This document shows, in pieces, positions 44,298 to 52,572 of a DNA stretch of 64,000 bases (within the stretch, counting starts at the first letter, position 1; each line of letters starts with the position of its first letter). A program made the position numbers and the translations under genes. The notes under the pieces were generated by a model that was given only the letters and a program-made list of their open reading frames with translations, was not told the DNA's origin and made no database searches. The DNA is from G965230065 sp965230065 (GTDB lineage Bacteria > Bacteroidota > Bacteroidia > Cytophagales > Cyclobacteriaceae), in NCBI GenBank assembly GCA_965230065.1, contig OZ245942.1, positions 7,254,001 through 7,318,000 on the forward strand, written 5' to 3'.

Positions 44298-45233
44298 ATG
44301 AAACAGGCAATTAAAGCAACTCAATACCAATTTCCGGGACAAACGGGTTTTTATCAGGGCAAAGTGCGTGATGTCTACTATTTTGATAATAAAATAGCCG
44401 TAGTAGCCACCGACCGCATTTCAGCCTTTGATGTAATCCTGCCCAAGCCCATTCCCTGCAAAGGACAGGTGCTTAACCAGATTGCCTTTGAGTTTCTGCA
44501 AGCCACCAAAGATATTGTACCCAACTGGGTTATTTCATCGCCCGGTCCTAATGTTACGATTGGCAAAAAATGCAAACCATACCCGGTAGAAATGGTAATA
44601 AGGGGTTACCTCGCAGGCCATGCCTGGAGGGAATACCGGGATGGAAAACGTACACTTTGTGGTGTACCCTTACCCGAAGGCCTGAAAGAAAACGACCGCC
44701 TGCCCGAGCCCATCATTACCCCGGCTACCAAAGCTGAAGAAGGACATGACGAGGACATTTCGCGGGAAGAAATTATCGCCCAGAACTTGGTAAGTGCTTC
44801 AGATTATGCCATATTGGAAAAATATACCCGGCAGTTGTTTGATTTCGGTACGCAAATGGCCAAAGAAAAGGGGTTAATCCTGGTGGATACCAAGTATGAA
44901 TTTGGCAAACACGAAGATAACATTTACCTGATTGACGAGGTGCATACCCCCGATTCTTCCCGATATTTTTATGCCGACGGCTACGAAGAACGACAGGAAG
45001 CGGGCGAAACACAAAAGCAGCTGTCCAAAGAGTTTGTGCGGCAGTGGCTTATTGCGAAAGGGTTTCAGGGAAAAAAAGGGCAGCAAATGCCCGAAATGGA
45101 CGAAGAAATGGTGCAAACCGTCACCAACCGATACATAGAACTCTATGAAAAATTAACGGGAAAAGCTTTCATGCCTTTTGCCGAGGAAAATATTGAAGAC
45201 CGTATTTACCAAAACATAAAGGCACAACTTTAG
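44298..45233 (+). CDS. purC: SAICAR synthetase
   Basis: The 311-residue enzyme joins CAIR and aspartate in purine synthesis. The motifs include GKVRDVYYFDNKIAVVATDRISAFDVILP, SSPGPNVTIGKKCKPYPVEMVIRGYLAGHAWREY, and DFGTQMAKEKGLILVDTKYEFGKHEDNIYLIDEVHTPDSSRY. The length is that of the long (yeast-like) form, not the 237-residue E. coli form. The ATG at 44298 is preceded in frame by a TTG two codons earlier, which is less likely. STAS, rnz and transporter genes follow closely on the same strand. Confidence 0.96.
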   Translation: MKQAIKATQYQFPGQTGFYQGKVRDVYYFDNKIAVVATDRISAFDVILPKPIPCKGQVLNQIAFEFLQATKDIVPNWVISSPGPNVTIGKKCKPYPVEMVIRGYLAGHAWREYRDGKRTLCGVPLPEGLKENDRLPEPIITPATKAEEGHDEDISREEIIAQNLVSASDYAILEKYTRQLFDFGTQMAKEKGLILVDTKYEFGKHEDNIYLIDEVHTPDSSRYFYADGYEERQEAGETQKQLSKEFVRQWLIAKGFQGKKGQQMPEMDEEMVQTVTNRYIELYEKLTGKAFMPFAEENIEDRIYQNIKAQL

Positions 45234-45261
45234 TTTATTTTAACATTACCATACTTGAAAA

Positions 45262-45654
45262 ATGAAATATACAGTAGATAAAAAAGAACATTATTGCCTG
45301 ATAAAGCTGGATGATGAAAAGTTAGATGCAACCTTGTCTCCAGCCCTGAAGTCTGAACTGATAACCCGCCATGCCGAAGGGGTTAAAAATCTCATTTTAG
45401 ACATGACAGATGTGAAATATACCGATTCATCGGGCCTGAGTGCTTTGCTCATTGGCAACCGTATCTTCAGCGAAGATGGGGGAATTTTTATACTGGCAGG
45501 GGTTACCGACCATGTGATGAAGCTGGTGAAGATTTCGCAACTGGATAATGTACTAACCATTCTACCCACTGTAGAAGAAGCCGTTGACGCGGTATTTCTC
45601 AATGAAATTGGCAGGGACCTGGACGATACAGAAGAAGAAAACGGAGCTGAGTAG
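45262..45654 (+). CDS. STAS-domain anti-sigma factor antagonist
   Basis: The 130-residue protein is a single STAS domain with KNLILDMTDVKYTDSSGLSALLIGNRIF, where the conserved Ser of TDSSGLS is the phosphorylation site. GGIFILAGVTDHVMKLVKISQLDNVLTILP follows, then an acidic tail of DDTEEENGAE. SpoIIAA-like proteins bind anti-sigma factor kinases. No anti-sigma gene is adjacent. It lies 28 bp past purC and 2 bp before rnz, so it is probably in the same transcript. Confidence 0.88.
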   Translation: MKYTVDKKEHYCLIKLDDEKLDATLSPALKSELITRHAEGVKNLILDMTDVKYTDSSGLSALLIGNRIFSEDGGIFILAGVTDHVMKLVKISQLDNVLTILPTVEEAVDAVFLNEIGRDLDDTEEENGAE

Positions 45655-45656
45655 CC

Positions 45657-46583
45657 TTGGATTTCCGACTGAAAATACTCGGATCTAATTCTGCTACTCC
45701 TGCTTATGGGCGCCATCAAACCAGTCAATTGCTTACGATTGACAAATACCATTTTCTGGTAGATTGCGGAGAAGGCACGCAAATGCAGTTGGTGAAATTC
45801 AAGGCCAAACCCGGTAAAATTTCACATATTTTTATCAGCCACCTGCATGGCGACCACTTCTTTGGTTTGATGGGGCTGCTTACTTCTTTCAGTTTGAACG
45901 GAAGAGTGCACGACTTACATGTGTTTGGCCCACCAGGACTGGCCGAACTGATTACCGTACACCTGAAACTCTCAAAAACTGTTTTTTCATACAAACTCCA
46001 TTTTACACCCGTAGAGGAAACCGGCATAATTCTATATGAGAATGATCTCCTAAGGGTGAGCACCCTGCCTTTGGATCACAAAACCCCTTGCTTTGGGTTT
46101 TTATTTCAGGAAAAGCCCAAACCTTACCGCATTGATAAAGTAAAATTAGCAATGATAGGCCCTGAAAACCTCAGTATTCAGGATATGCACGACCTCAAGG
46201 CAGGAAAAGATTTACTGGACAGTAACGGGCAGTTGCGCTATAAAAACGCAGACCTTACCCTCCCGCCCAAAAAAAGCCGTGCTTATGCCTACTGCTCTGA
46301 TACACGGTATAATGTACAACTGGCCGAATGGGTGCAAAACGTAGATTTGCTCTACCACGAAGCTACTTTCCTGAAAGATAAGGCTGATGAAGCAACGGCA
46401 CGCTACCATAGCACTGCCGAACAGGCAGGCACGCTGGCAGGAAAATCCCGGGCAAAACACCTGCTGATTGGACATTATTCAAGCCGGTACAAAGACCTTT
46501 CACCCTTTTTAGAAGAAGCGCAATCTGTTTTTCCCCAAACGTCCCTGGCCATAGAAGGGGAAGACTACCTCATCCCTGAATAA
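45657..46583 (+). CDS. rnz: Ribonuclease Z, TTG start
   Basis: The 308-residue enzyme removes 3' trailers from tRNA precursors. The zinc motif is SHLHGDHFFG (H62, H64, D66, H67). DHKTPCFGF, AYCSDTRY, LYHEATF and LLIGHYSSRY follow as in the ElaC family. The frame begins at TTG (MDFRLKILGSNSATPAYGR), whose alignment to the usual start (LTILGS.SATP) supports this rare codon. No ATG fits. It lies between the STAS gene and the transporter gene, 2 bp from each. Confidence 0.95.
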   Translation: MDFRLKILGSNSATPAYGRHQTSQLLTIDKYHFLVDCGEGTQMQLVKFKAKPGKISHIFISHLHGDHFFGLMGLLTSFSLNGRVHDLHVFGPPGLAELITVHLKLSKTVFSYKLHFTPVEETGIILYENDLLRVSTLPLDHKTPCFGFLFQEKPKPYRIDKVKLAMIGPENLSIQDMHDLKAGKDLLDSNGQLRYKNADLTLPPKKSRAYAYCSDTRYNVQLAEWVQNVDLLYHEATFLKDKADEATARYHSTAEQAGTLAGKSRAKHLLIGHYSSRYKDLSPFLEEAQSVFPQTSLAIEGEDYLIPE

Positions 46584-46585
46584 GC

Positions 46586-47392
46586 ATGCAAGCCATTGAA
46601 GAAAATACCACCGTCAAAAATAAAAAGACCCGGATTTTTGTAGTCCTGAGCGGGATTTTCCTCACCAATGCCCTGCTGGCCGAAATGATTGGCGTAAAAA
46701 TATTTTCTGCCGAAGCCACCCTCGGGCTACCTCCTGCCCAAATTCCGCTGCTGGGCGATTCTGTGCTGGATTTTAACCTTACAGCAGGGGTTGTGATTTG
46801 GCCGGTAGTATTCATAACGACCGACATCATCAACGAATATTTTGGCAAAAAAGGCGTACGGCAAATCAGTTTCCTCACCGCCGGCCTTATAGCCTATGCC
46901 TTTGTGGCTATTTACCTGGTAACCAAGCTCCCCCCGGCCCAATTCTGGCTGGAAGTAAATGCCGAAGACAGTGCGGGAAATCCTTTCAATATTAATTATG
47001 CTTTCCAAACCATTTTCCGGCAAGGGTTGGGCATCATCATCGGTTCACTCACCGCCTTCCTGATTGGGCAGTTGCTGGATGTATTTGTATTCCAACGCCT
47101 CCGAAGGATTACCGGAAGCCGCCACATCTGGCTGCGAGCTACCGGCTCTACATTGGTATCACAACTTATAGATAGTTTTGTGGTGCTTTTCATCGCTTTT
47201 TATGTTTTTGGCAACTGGAATATGGAGCAAATTCTTTCAGTAGGCATCGTCAATTACATCTACAAATTTGTGATAGCTATTTTGATTACCCCTACCCTAT
47301 ACCTTGCACATTACCTTATTGATCGTTATCTTGGCGATGAACTGGCACAACAAATGATGCACGAAGCCAGTCAGGACACTTCATTTCTTTAA
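46586..47392 (+). CDS. Queuosine precursor transporter family (YhhQ-like)
   Basis: The 268-residue membrane protein belongs to the VUT/YhhQ family, with about six spans. Marks are VFITTDIINEYFGKKGVRQISFLTAGLIAYAF, LGIIIGSLTAFLIGQLLDVFVFQRLRR and WLRATGSTLVSQLIDSFVVLFIAFY. The family imports queuosine precursors such as preQ0 or preQ1 in E. coli. It lies 2 bp after rnz, so purC-STAS-rnz-transporter form an apparent operon that links two steps of tRNA maturation. Confidence 0.9.
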   Translation: MQAIEENTTVKNKKTRIFVVLSGIFLTNALLAEMIGVKIFSAEATLGLPPAQIPLLGDSVLDFNLTAGVVIWPVVFITTDIINEYFGKKGVRQISFLTAGLIAYAFVAIYLVTKLPPAQFWLEVNAEDSAGNPFNINYAFQTIFRQGLGIIIGSLTAFLIGQLLDVFVFQRLRRITGSRHIWLRATGSTLVSQLIDSFVVLFIAFYVFGNWNMEQILSVGIVNYIYKFVIAILITPTLYLAHYLIDRYLGDELAQQMMHEASQDTSFL

Positions 47393-47489
47393 TCCGGGCC
47401 TCCTTATTGCCACCATTCCGTCCGGGAAATTTCAATAGGTTTTATTGACTTAGCACAAGTATTTTCATTAAACCATAAATCTCATAACC

Positions 47490-47831
47490 ATGAACAACAA
47501 ACCAACCTTCTTAAAATTGATTTTCCTTGCATGTGCCTTGTTCATCTTTATGCCATTGCACGCCAATGAAGGAGATAAAGAAGCCAAAACTGAAAAGCTA
47601 CGTACCAAAGAGGAATTTAAAGCCGCATACGAAGATTTGCTCCAACGCAGGGATGCACTAAAAGAAGCCAAAAAGAGTGCCGCTACCCGGGAAGAAAAAC
47701 AGCAACTAAAAGAAGATATTAAAGACATAAAAAAAGAGGCGAAAGCTCTTAAACAACAAGCCATCGGAGGCGGTATTTATATAGGGGCGGGTGCACTTAT
47801 AATTATTTTATTACTCATTCTTTTGTTATAA
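47490..47831 (+). CDS. Hypothetical coiled-coil protein with C-terminal span
   Basis: The 113-residue protein has a signal-like span (LKLIFLACALFIFMPLHA), then a charged helical coiled coil (EGDKEAKTEKLRTKEEFKAAYEDLLQRRDALKEAKKSAATREEKQQLKEDIKDIKKEAKALKQQ), and a C-terminal span (YIGAGALIIILLLILLL). It is probably held in the inner membrane with the coiled coil in the periplasm. The family is unknown. It is convergent with the RNA methyltransferase gene. Confidence 0.65.
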   Translation: MNNKPTFLKLIFLACALFIFMPLHANEGDKEAKTEKLRTKEEFKAAYEDLLQRRDALKEAKKSAATREEKQQLKEDIKDIKKEAKALKQQAIGGGIYIGAGALIIILLLILLL

Positions 47832-47853
47832 ACCTTATCTTTTTACGGCTTTC

Positions 47854-48612
47854 TCAGGAAGTTGAGTTGCTAATACGCCGCATGTTGTCACATATCACTG
47901 CTGTGGCAATGGCTACATTTAGCGACTCTGCTCCTCCGTATTGAGGTATACTTACTTTTTGAGATAAAAAAGGCATCAATACCTTATCAACGCCCCTCGA
48001 CTCATTTCCTAATAACAGGATTCCTTCTTTGGGAAAAGAGACGCTATGGATATTATCGCCTTCTAAAACAGCTCCGTATACCGGCACACTATGTTGCTGA
48101 AAAAAATAGCCCAAATCAGTGTAATAAAGCCTTACGCGGGTGAATGAGCCCATACTGGCACTAATCACTTTCGGGTTATACAATTCGGCTGTCTCCGGTG
48201 AGCAAATGATTTTCCGGATGCCATACCAATCGGCGATCCTGATGATGGTGCCCAGGTTACCAGGGTCGCGCACATCGTCCAGGGCGAGGACAAATTCATT
48301 TTCTACCCCCAGGGGCGTGTTATCAGGAGAATTGACAACTGCCAGGGCAGCATTATTTGTTTGTAAAGTTCCTATTTCTTCCAGGGTTTGTTCGCTTACC
48401 ACTTCCACCTGGTTTTCTTTCAACTTTTTGCTTACTAAATAGTTATGCAAGTTGAGAAAATCTTCGGTGACAAAAAGCGTTTCGATGAGAAATGAAGATT
48501 GCAAAATTTCTTGTACACTTTTTGCCCCTTCCACCAAAAACAAGCCGTTTTTTCTGCGGTACTTTTTGTGGTGCAGGGATTTAACTAACTTTGCCGTCTT
48601 TTTAGATATCAT
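47854..48612 (-). CDS. TrmH-family RNA methyltransferase (SpoU)
   Basis: The 252-residue protein has the N-terminal substrate-binding part (KLVKSLHHKKYRRKNGLFLVEGAKSVQEIL) and the SPOUT knot with ALDDVRDPGNLGTIIRIADWYGI, GILLLGNESRGV and ESLNVAIATAVI. These are the three motifs of 2'-O-methyltransferases acting on rRNA or tRNA. The target nucleotide is not known from sequence. It diverges from tamL. Confidence 0.93.
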   Translation of the reverse strand: MISKKTAKLVKSLHHKKYRRKNGLFLVEGAKSVQEILQSSFLIETLFVTEDFLNLHNYLVSKKLKENQVEVVSEQTLEEIGTLQTNNAALAVVNSPDNTPLGVENEFVLALDDVRDPGNLGTIIRIADWYGIRKIICSPETAELYNPKVISASMGSFTRVRLYYTDLGYFFQQHSVPVYGAVLEGDNIHSVSFPKEGILLLGNESRGVDKVLMPFLSQKVSIPQYGGAESLNVAIATAVICDNMRRISNSTS

Positions 48613-48663
48613 TGGTATATTGGAATTGGACGAATATACTTTTTTTTCAATAAAACGAAACTG

Positions 48664-51114
48664 TTGTTCCTCATTTTCAGCATATTACGAAAACACTGCC
48701 TAACCTGGCTTTCCGGCACTTTGCCCATGACTGTGATAGTGATGGGGATATTGTTATCGGGCTGCCTGGGCACGCAATATCTGAAAGATGATGAGTATCT
48801 CCTATACCGTCAAAAAATAAAAGGGGAAGAGCAGCTCAAAGAAGAAGAACTGAGTGCTTTTTTCAGGCAGGAACCCAACCGCCGCCTGCCCATTATCCAC
48901 ATTGCCCCTTATGTGGGTTTTTACCAATATGGCCTGCAGCGATTTGATACAGCCAAAATCAACCGGAAAATTGAAAAAATAAGGCAAAAATACGACAGGA
49001 AAATTGAGCTGCACGAAGGGCAGGAAAAAAAGGTGTCAAAGTTACTGGATAAAAAGGAGAGAAAAATTGCCAAAATTAACCGTAAACTGGAAGAAGGCAA
49101 CCTCTGGATGCGGTGGGGCGAGCCCCTGGCCATTTATGATGATGACCTGGCCAAAGCCTCACAAGACCAGTTGAGCCAGTTTTTACATACCAAAGGTTTT
49201 TTCCACGGCAATGTTGTGTATGATACAACTATTAGCAATAAACTATTAACTGTTACCTATCACATTCACGAAGGAAAGCCGTACACCATAGATACCCTTT
49301 CTTATGTAAGCACCGATTCGGCCCTGCTCCGGCTAGTAAAAGCACAGGCCGATGAAAGCCTGATACAAGTGGGGAACAATTACGACCAGGACGTCCTCAC
49401 CGCCGAGCGCATCCGGATTGATGAACTGCTCAAAAATAATGGGTATTTCAATTTCAGCCGGCAGTATATCAACATGCGGATAGACAGCACCCTGGGTAAC
49501 CGCCAGGTAGGCATCAAAACCATCATCAGCACGCCCGACGGCCGGAATGCGCATAAAGTTTTTGAGGTAGACTCCGTTATTTTTACAGCGGATACCGACA
49601 TACCGGGCATGAGCGGCAAACGACAATCTACTGTATTTGATTCGGTTACGTACCGGTATTATGAAAAAAAGTACTCCCGCCGTATCTTGAATAAAAGGCT
49701 TTTTATCCGCCCCAATACCTTGTATAGCAAACAAAGCACCCTGGAAACCCAACGCCAGCTTTCTAACCTTGACATATTCAAATTCATCAATGTGAATTAT
49801 GATACCACGGGCGGTAAAATGATGGCCAATATATATACCAGTCCGCTCAAAAAGTTTCAAACATCCACCGAGGCAGGGCTGAACGTGAGCCAGGTAGGGC
49901 AAATCATTCCCGGCCCGTTTGTGAACTTATCATTGAAAGTAAGAAACCCTTTCGGAGGATTGGAAATACTGGAATTGAGCGGGCGTGCCGGGATAGAGGG
50001 TGTTCCCTCAGCCACCGAGCAAGGCAATGCATTCAAAAGCCGGGAACTGAGCGGTAACCTTTCCCTCACCTTCCCCGATTTCATTTTCCCCTTCAGCCGC
50101 AACCTGAAAGTGGGGGATATGAACCCCAAAACCACGGTACAAACCGGTTATAATTTTGTAAACCGGGTAGATTATGAACGGGCCAATTTCAAAACATCCC
50201 TGTCATATAACTGGCAAAGGATCAGGAAGGCCAACTATACTTTTACCCCTCTTGATATCAATGTTATCGATTCTAAGATACAAACACAGACTTTTCAGGA
50301 TTTGCTGGATTCATTGAAACAAATTGGCAATTTGATTCTGCCCCGCGCTTTTGAGCCTTCTTTTGTAACCAGTTCTATTTTTACGGTTACTTATAATTTC
50401 AATAACTATGGCCTTAGTGAAGAAAAGGCTTCCTTTTTAAGGTTATATGTGGAAAACGGAGGGTTGTTATTGAACTTTGCAGGAACAGACATACTTGACT
50501 CCCTCAACCTGGCCCACTTCAAATTTGTAAAGCTTAACACCGATTTCAGGCAATACGTGCCTATGTCCAAAACCAGTATGTTTGCCTACCGCTTCAACCT
50601 GGGTGCTGCTTTTCCTTATGGAGGCACCGTGGGCCTGCCCTACGAAAAATTCTTTTTTGCTGGTGGCAGTAACAGCATTCGTGCCTGGCCAGCCCGAAGG
50701 CTTGGCCCCGGTTCGCATGCACCACCCAATGTTGACAGTGAAGGATATTTTGACTATCAGGTAGAACAGCCCGGAGAAATATTGCTGGAAACCAGCATTG
50801 AGTTTAGGCAACATCTTTTTGGTTATTTACACTCGGCCCTGTTTGTAGATGCAGGCAATATATGGCTGATAGAACCAGATCCCGCCCGCCCCGGAGGCAA
50901 CTTTGCATTGGATCGCTTTTACAAAGAAATCGCGCTGGGTACCGGAGTAGGCCTCAGGTTTGACTTCTCATACCTCATTGCCCGCTTTGATTTTGGCCTA
51001 AAATTGTATGACCCGGCCCGTGATGAGGGACAACGGTGGATAGGACAGGAATTTACCTTAGGAGAAGAGTTGCAGCACTTTACCTTCAACTTGGGGATTG
51101 GATATCCTTTTTAA
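48664..51114 (+). CDS. tamL: TamL, BamA-family outer-membrane lipoprotein
   Basis: The 816-residue protein has a lipobox (LLSGC, Cys34) and the Bacteroidota TamL start YLKDDEYLLYRQKIKGEEQLKEEELSAFFRQ. POTRA-like regions are seen at about 170-400 (FFHGNVVYDTTISNKLLTVTYHIHEGKPY). The C-terminal beta-barrel contains GYNFVNRVDYERANF, FFAGGSNSIRAWPARRLGPG (the conserved loop with the R-G/R-A pattern) and GTGVGLRFDFSYL. TamL replaces the periplasmic TamA and helps build the outer membrane. The start is TTG at 48664; ATG 48727 would leave a very short signal. It diverges from the methyltransferase gene. Confidence 0.88.
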   Translation: MFLIFSILRKHCLTWLSGTLPMTVIVMGILLSGCLGTQYLKDDEYLLYRQKIKGEEQLKEEELSAFFRQEPNRRLPIIHIAPYVGFYQYGLQRFDTAKINRKIEKIRQKYDRKIELHEGQEKKVSKLLDKKERKIAKINRKLEEGNLWMRWGEPLAIYDDDLAKASQDQLSQFLHTKGFFHGNVVYDTTISNKLLTVTYHIHEGKPYTIDTLSYVSTDSALLRLVKAQADESLIQVGNNYDQDVLTAERIRIDELLKNNGYFNFSRQYINMRIDSTLGNRQVGIKTIISTPDGRNAHKVFEVDSVIFTADTDIPGMSGKRQSTVFDSVTYRYYEKKYSRRILNKRLFIRPNTLYSKQSTLETQRQLSNLDIFKFINVNYDTTGGKMMANIYTSPLKKFQTSTEAGLNVSQVGQIIPGPFVNLSLKVRNPFGGLEILELSGRAGIEGVPSATEQGNAFKSRELSGNLSLTFPDFIFPFSRNLKVGDMNPKTTVQTGYNFVNRVDYERANFKTSLSYNWQRIRKANYTFTPLDINVIDSKIQTQTFQDLLDSLKQIGNLILPRAFEPSFVTSSIFTVTYNFNNYGLSEEKASFLRLYVENGGLLLNFAGTDILDSLNLAHFKFVKLNTDFRQYVPMSKTSMFAYRFNLGAAFPYGGTVGLPYEKFFFAGGSNSIRAWPARRLGPGSHAPPNVDSEGYFDYQVEQPGEILLETSIEFRQHLFGYLHSALFVDAGNIWLIEPDPARPGGNFALDRFYKEIALGTGVGLRFDFSYLIARFDFGLKLYDPARDEGQRWIGQEFTLGEELQHFTFNLGIGYPF

Positions 51115-51138
51115 ATGGAAAAGTGGAACGATGGAATA

Positions 51139-51171
51139 TTGGGAAATCGGATTATAATCCTTCCCAATTTT
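51139..51171 (+). terminator. Imperfect hairpin after tamL
   Basis: TTGGGAA (51139-51145) and TTCCCAA (51161-51167) enclose GGAT-TATA-ATCC with a 3-nt bulge, and TTTTC follows. It lies 25 bp past the tamL stop. Confidence 0.5.
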
Positions 51172-51262
51172 CTAACATTTCATAATTCCAATGCGAATTC
51201 TTCTAAAGTAAAATTTTCACTTTCATAAAATATATTTCCTCCCTTTCCGTCCATCATAGCAA

Positions 51263-51838
51263 ATGGACACGACAGTTACCACAAATATGGCCCGCCAACA
51301 AAATGATGCAATTGAAAAAACGGTGCTTCAGGAACGAAGCCGTTTGCTCAACTTTATTCGCAAACGGGTAGCCGATGACGAAGAGGCCGAAGATATTCTG
51401 CAAGATGTATTCTTTCAGTTTGTAGAAGCCTACCGGGCCATTGAGTCTATTGAAAGAGTTACTTCCTGGCTTTTTGCCGTTGCACGCAACAAGATCATTG
51501 ACCGTTACCGGAAAAAGAAACCCGAACCGCTGCGCCGTAACTTAGGGCAGCGCCACCGGGATGAAGAACAACTGATGCTGGAAGACATTTTGCCCGACCT
51601 CACCCACCACCAGGACGATGAACTGATGCGGTCGGTAATTTTAAATGCCATCGAAGAAGCCCTGGCGGAGTTGCCCGAAGCCCAGAGGCAGGTCTTTATC
51701 TGGCATGAGTTTGAGGATAAAAGCTTTAAAGAAATAGCAACCCTTACCGGAGACCCGGTAAATACTTTGCTCTCGCGCAAGCGGTATGCCATACTGCACC
51801 TGCGGGAACGCCTGCAGAATTTGTATAACGAATTGTAA
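51263..51838 (+). CDS. ECF-type RNA polymerase sigma factor
   Basis: The 191-residue protein has region 2 (ERSRLLNFIRKRVADDEEAEDILQDVFFQFVEAYRAIESIERVTSWLFAVARNKIIDRYRKKK) and region 4 (LAELPEAQRQVFIWHEFEDKSFKEIATLTGDPVNTLLSRKRYAILHLRERLQ). These are enough for a working ECF sigma factor. A membrane protein gene follows by 27 bp; it is probably its partner, perhaps acting in the role of anti-sigma factor. Confidence 0.93.
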   Translation: MDTTVTTNMARQQNDAIEKTVLQERSRLLNFIRKRVADDEEAEDILQDVFFQFVEAYRAIESIERVTSWLFAVARNKIIDRYRKKKPEPLRRNLGQRHRDEEQLMLEDILPDLTHHQDDELMRSVILNAIEEALAELPEAQRQVFIWHEFEDKSFKEIATLTGDPVNTLLSRKRYAILHLRERLQNLYNEL

Positions 51839-51865
51839 AATAAGAAACGATAAAATTTTAAGCAG

Positions 51866-52261
51866 ATGAAAAAGTTTTGGATATTAAAAGTAGTGATGAT
51901 AGCCATTGTAGCTGTTTTTGCCTTTAGCCTGGCGGTAATGCTGTTGTGGAACTGGCTTGTTCCTGAATTGTTCGGCGGGCCGATAATCACCTTTTGGCAG
52001 GCATTAGGACTGCTGGTACTTTCTAAAATACTGTTTTCAGGCTTTGGCAGGAAAGGCCCTTCCGGAGGGTATGGCTCCCGAAAACCTTTCTGGAGAAAAC
52101 GGTTTGAAGAAAAATGGGAAAAGATGACTCCCGAGGAAAGAGAAAAGTTCAAAGCCCGATTTAAGCACCGCTGTGGAAGCTGGGGCTGGCCGGTGGACGA
52201 AGAAAAGGAAACTTCTTCTGACACTGAACTGCATCCATCTACAGGCACAAAGCCCTCATAA
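51866..52261 (+). CDS. Small membrane protein paired with the sigma factor
   Basis: The 131-residue protein has a span (FWILKVVMIAIVAVFAFSLAVMLLWNWLVP), a second one (IITFWQALGLLVLSKILFSGF), and a basic cytoplasmic tail with FWRKRFEEKWEKMTPEEREKFKARFKHRCGSWG, which is strongly helical. This type often follows sigma factor genes in Bacteroidota. No zinc-binding anti-sigma motif (HxxxCxxC) is seen. It might bind the sigma factor through the tail. The role is inferred from context only. Confidence 0.72.
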   Translation: MKKFWILKVVMIAIVAVFAFSLAVMLLWNWLVPELFGGPIITFWQALGLLVLSKILFSGFGRKGPSGGYGSRKPFWRKRFEEKWEKMTPEEREKFKARFKHRCGSWGWPVDEEKETSSDTELHPSTGTKPS

Positions 52262-52271
52262 TGTATATTAA

Positions 52272-52335
52272 TGGAGTAATGGAATAATGGAATAATGGAA
52301 TAATGGAATAATGGAATAATGGAATAATGGAATAA
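52272..52335. repeat. Octanucleotide tandem repeat (TGGAATAA)8
   Basis: Eight units of TGGAATAA run from 52272 to 52335; the first has one change (TGGAGTAA). The related inverted words CCATTATTCCA follow about 30 bp later, so the whole can fold into a hairpin. It begins 10 bp after the stop of the sigma-partner gene. Confidence 0.92.
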
Positions 52336-52572
52336 TTATTATTTATTTCCAAAATTCCAACAATCCATTATTCCACCTTTTCTGTACACTACTTTCACCC
52401 TTTCAATCACTTCAAACCTTTGCCTATCTTGCTGTCCAAAATGATAATTCAATAAAATTCTATTGATTTCTTTGAAATACCTTCTATTATTGTGAATCCG
52501 AACTTTGAGCATGCTAGTGATCGCTTTGTCAAAGTTTGATAAAAGTATCTCTAACCCAAAATTCAACCTGCC
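52336..52572. other. Gene-free remainder before the BASS gene
   Basis: This stretch has A/T-rich sequence and the inverted words of the octamer repeat. A 75-residue minus-strand frame exists, but it has no recognisable features and is not called. I see no clear promoter. Confidence 0.4.

Noticed and set aside
52339..52566. 75-residue minus-strand frame
   Set aside because: It ends in the octamer-related words and has no recognisable features or start signal. It may be a fragment, but I cannot support a gene.
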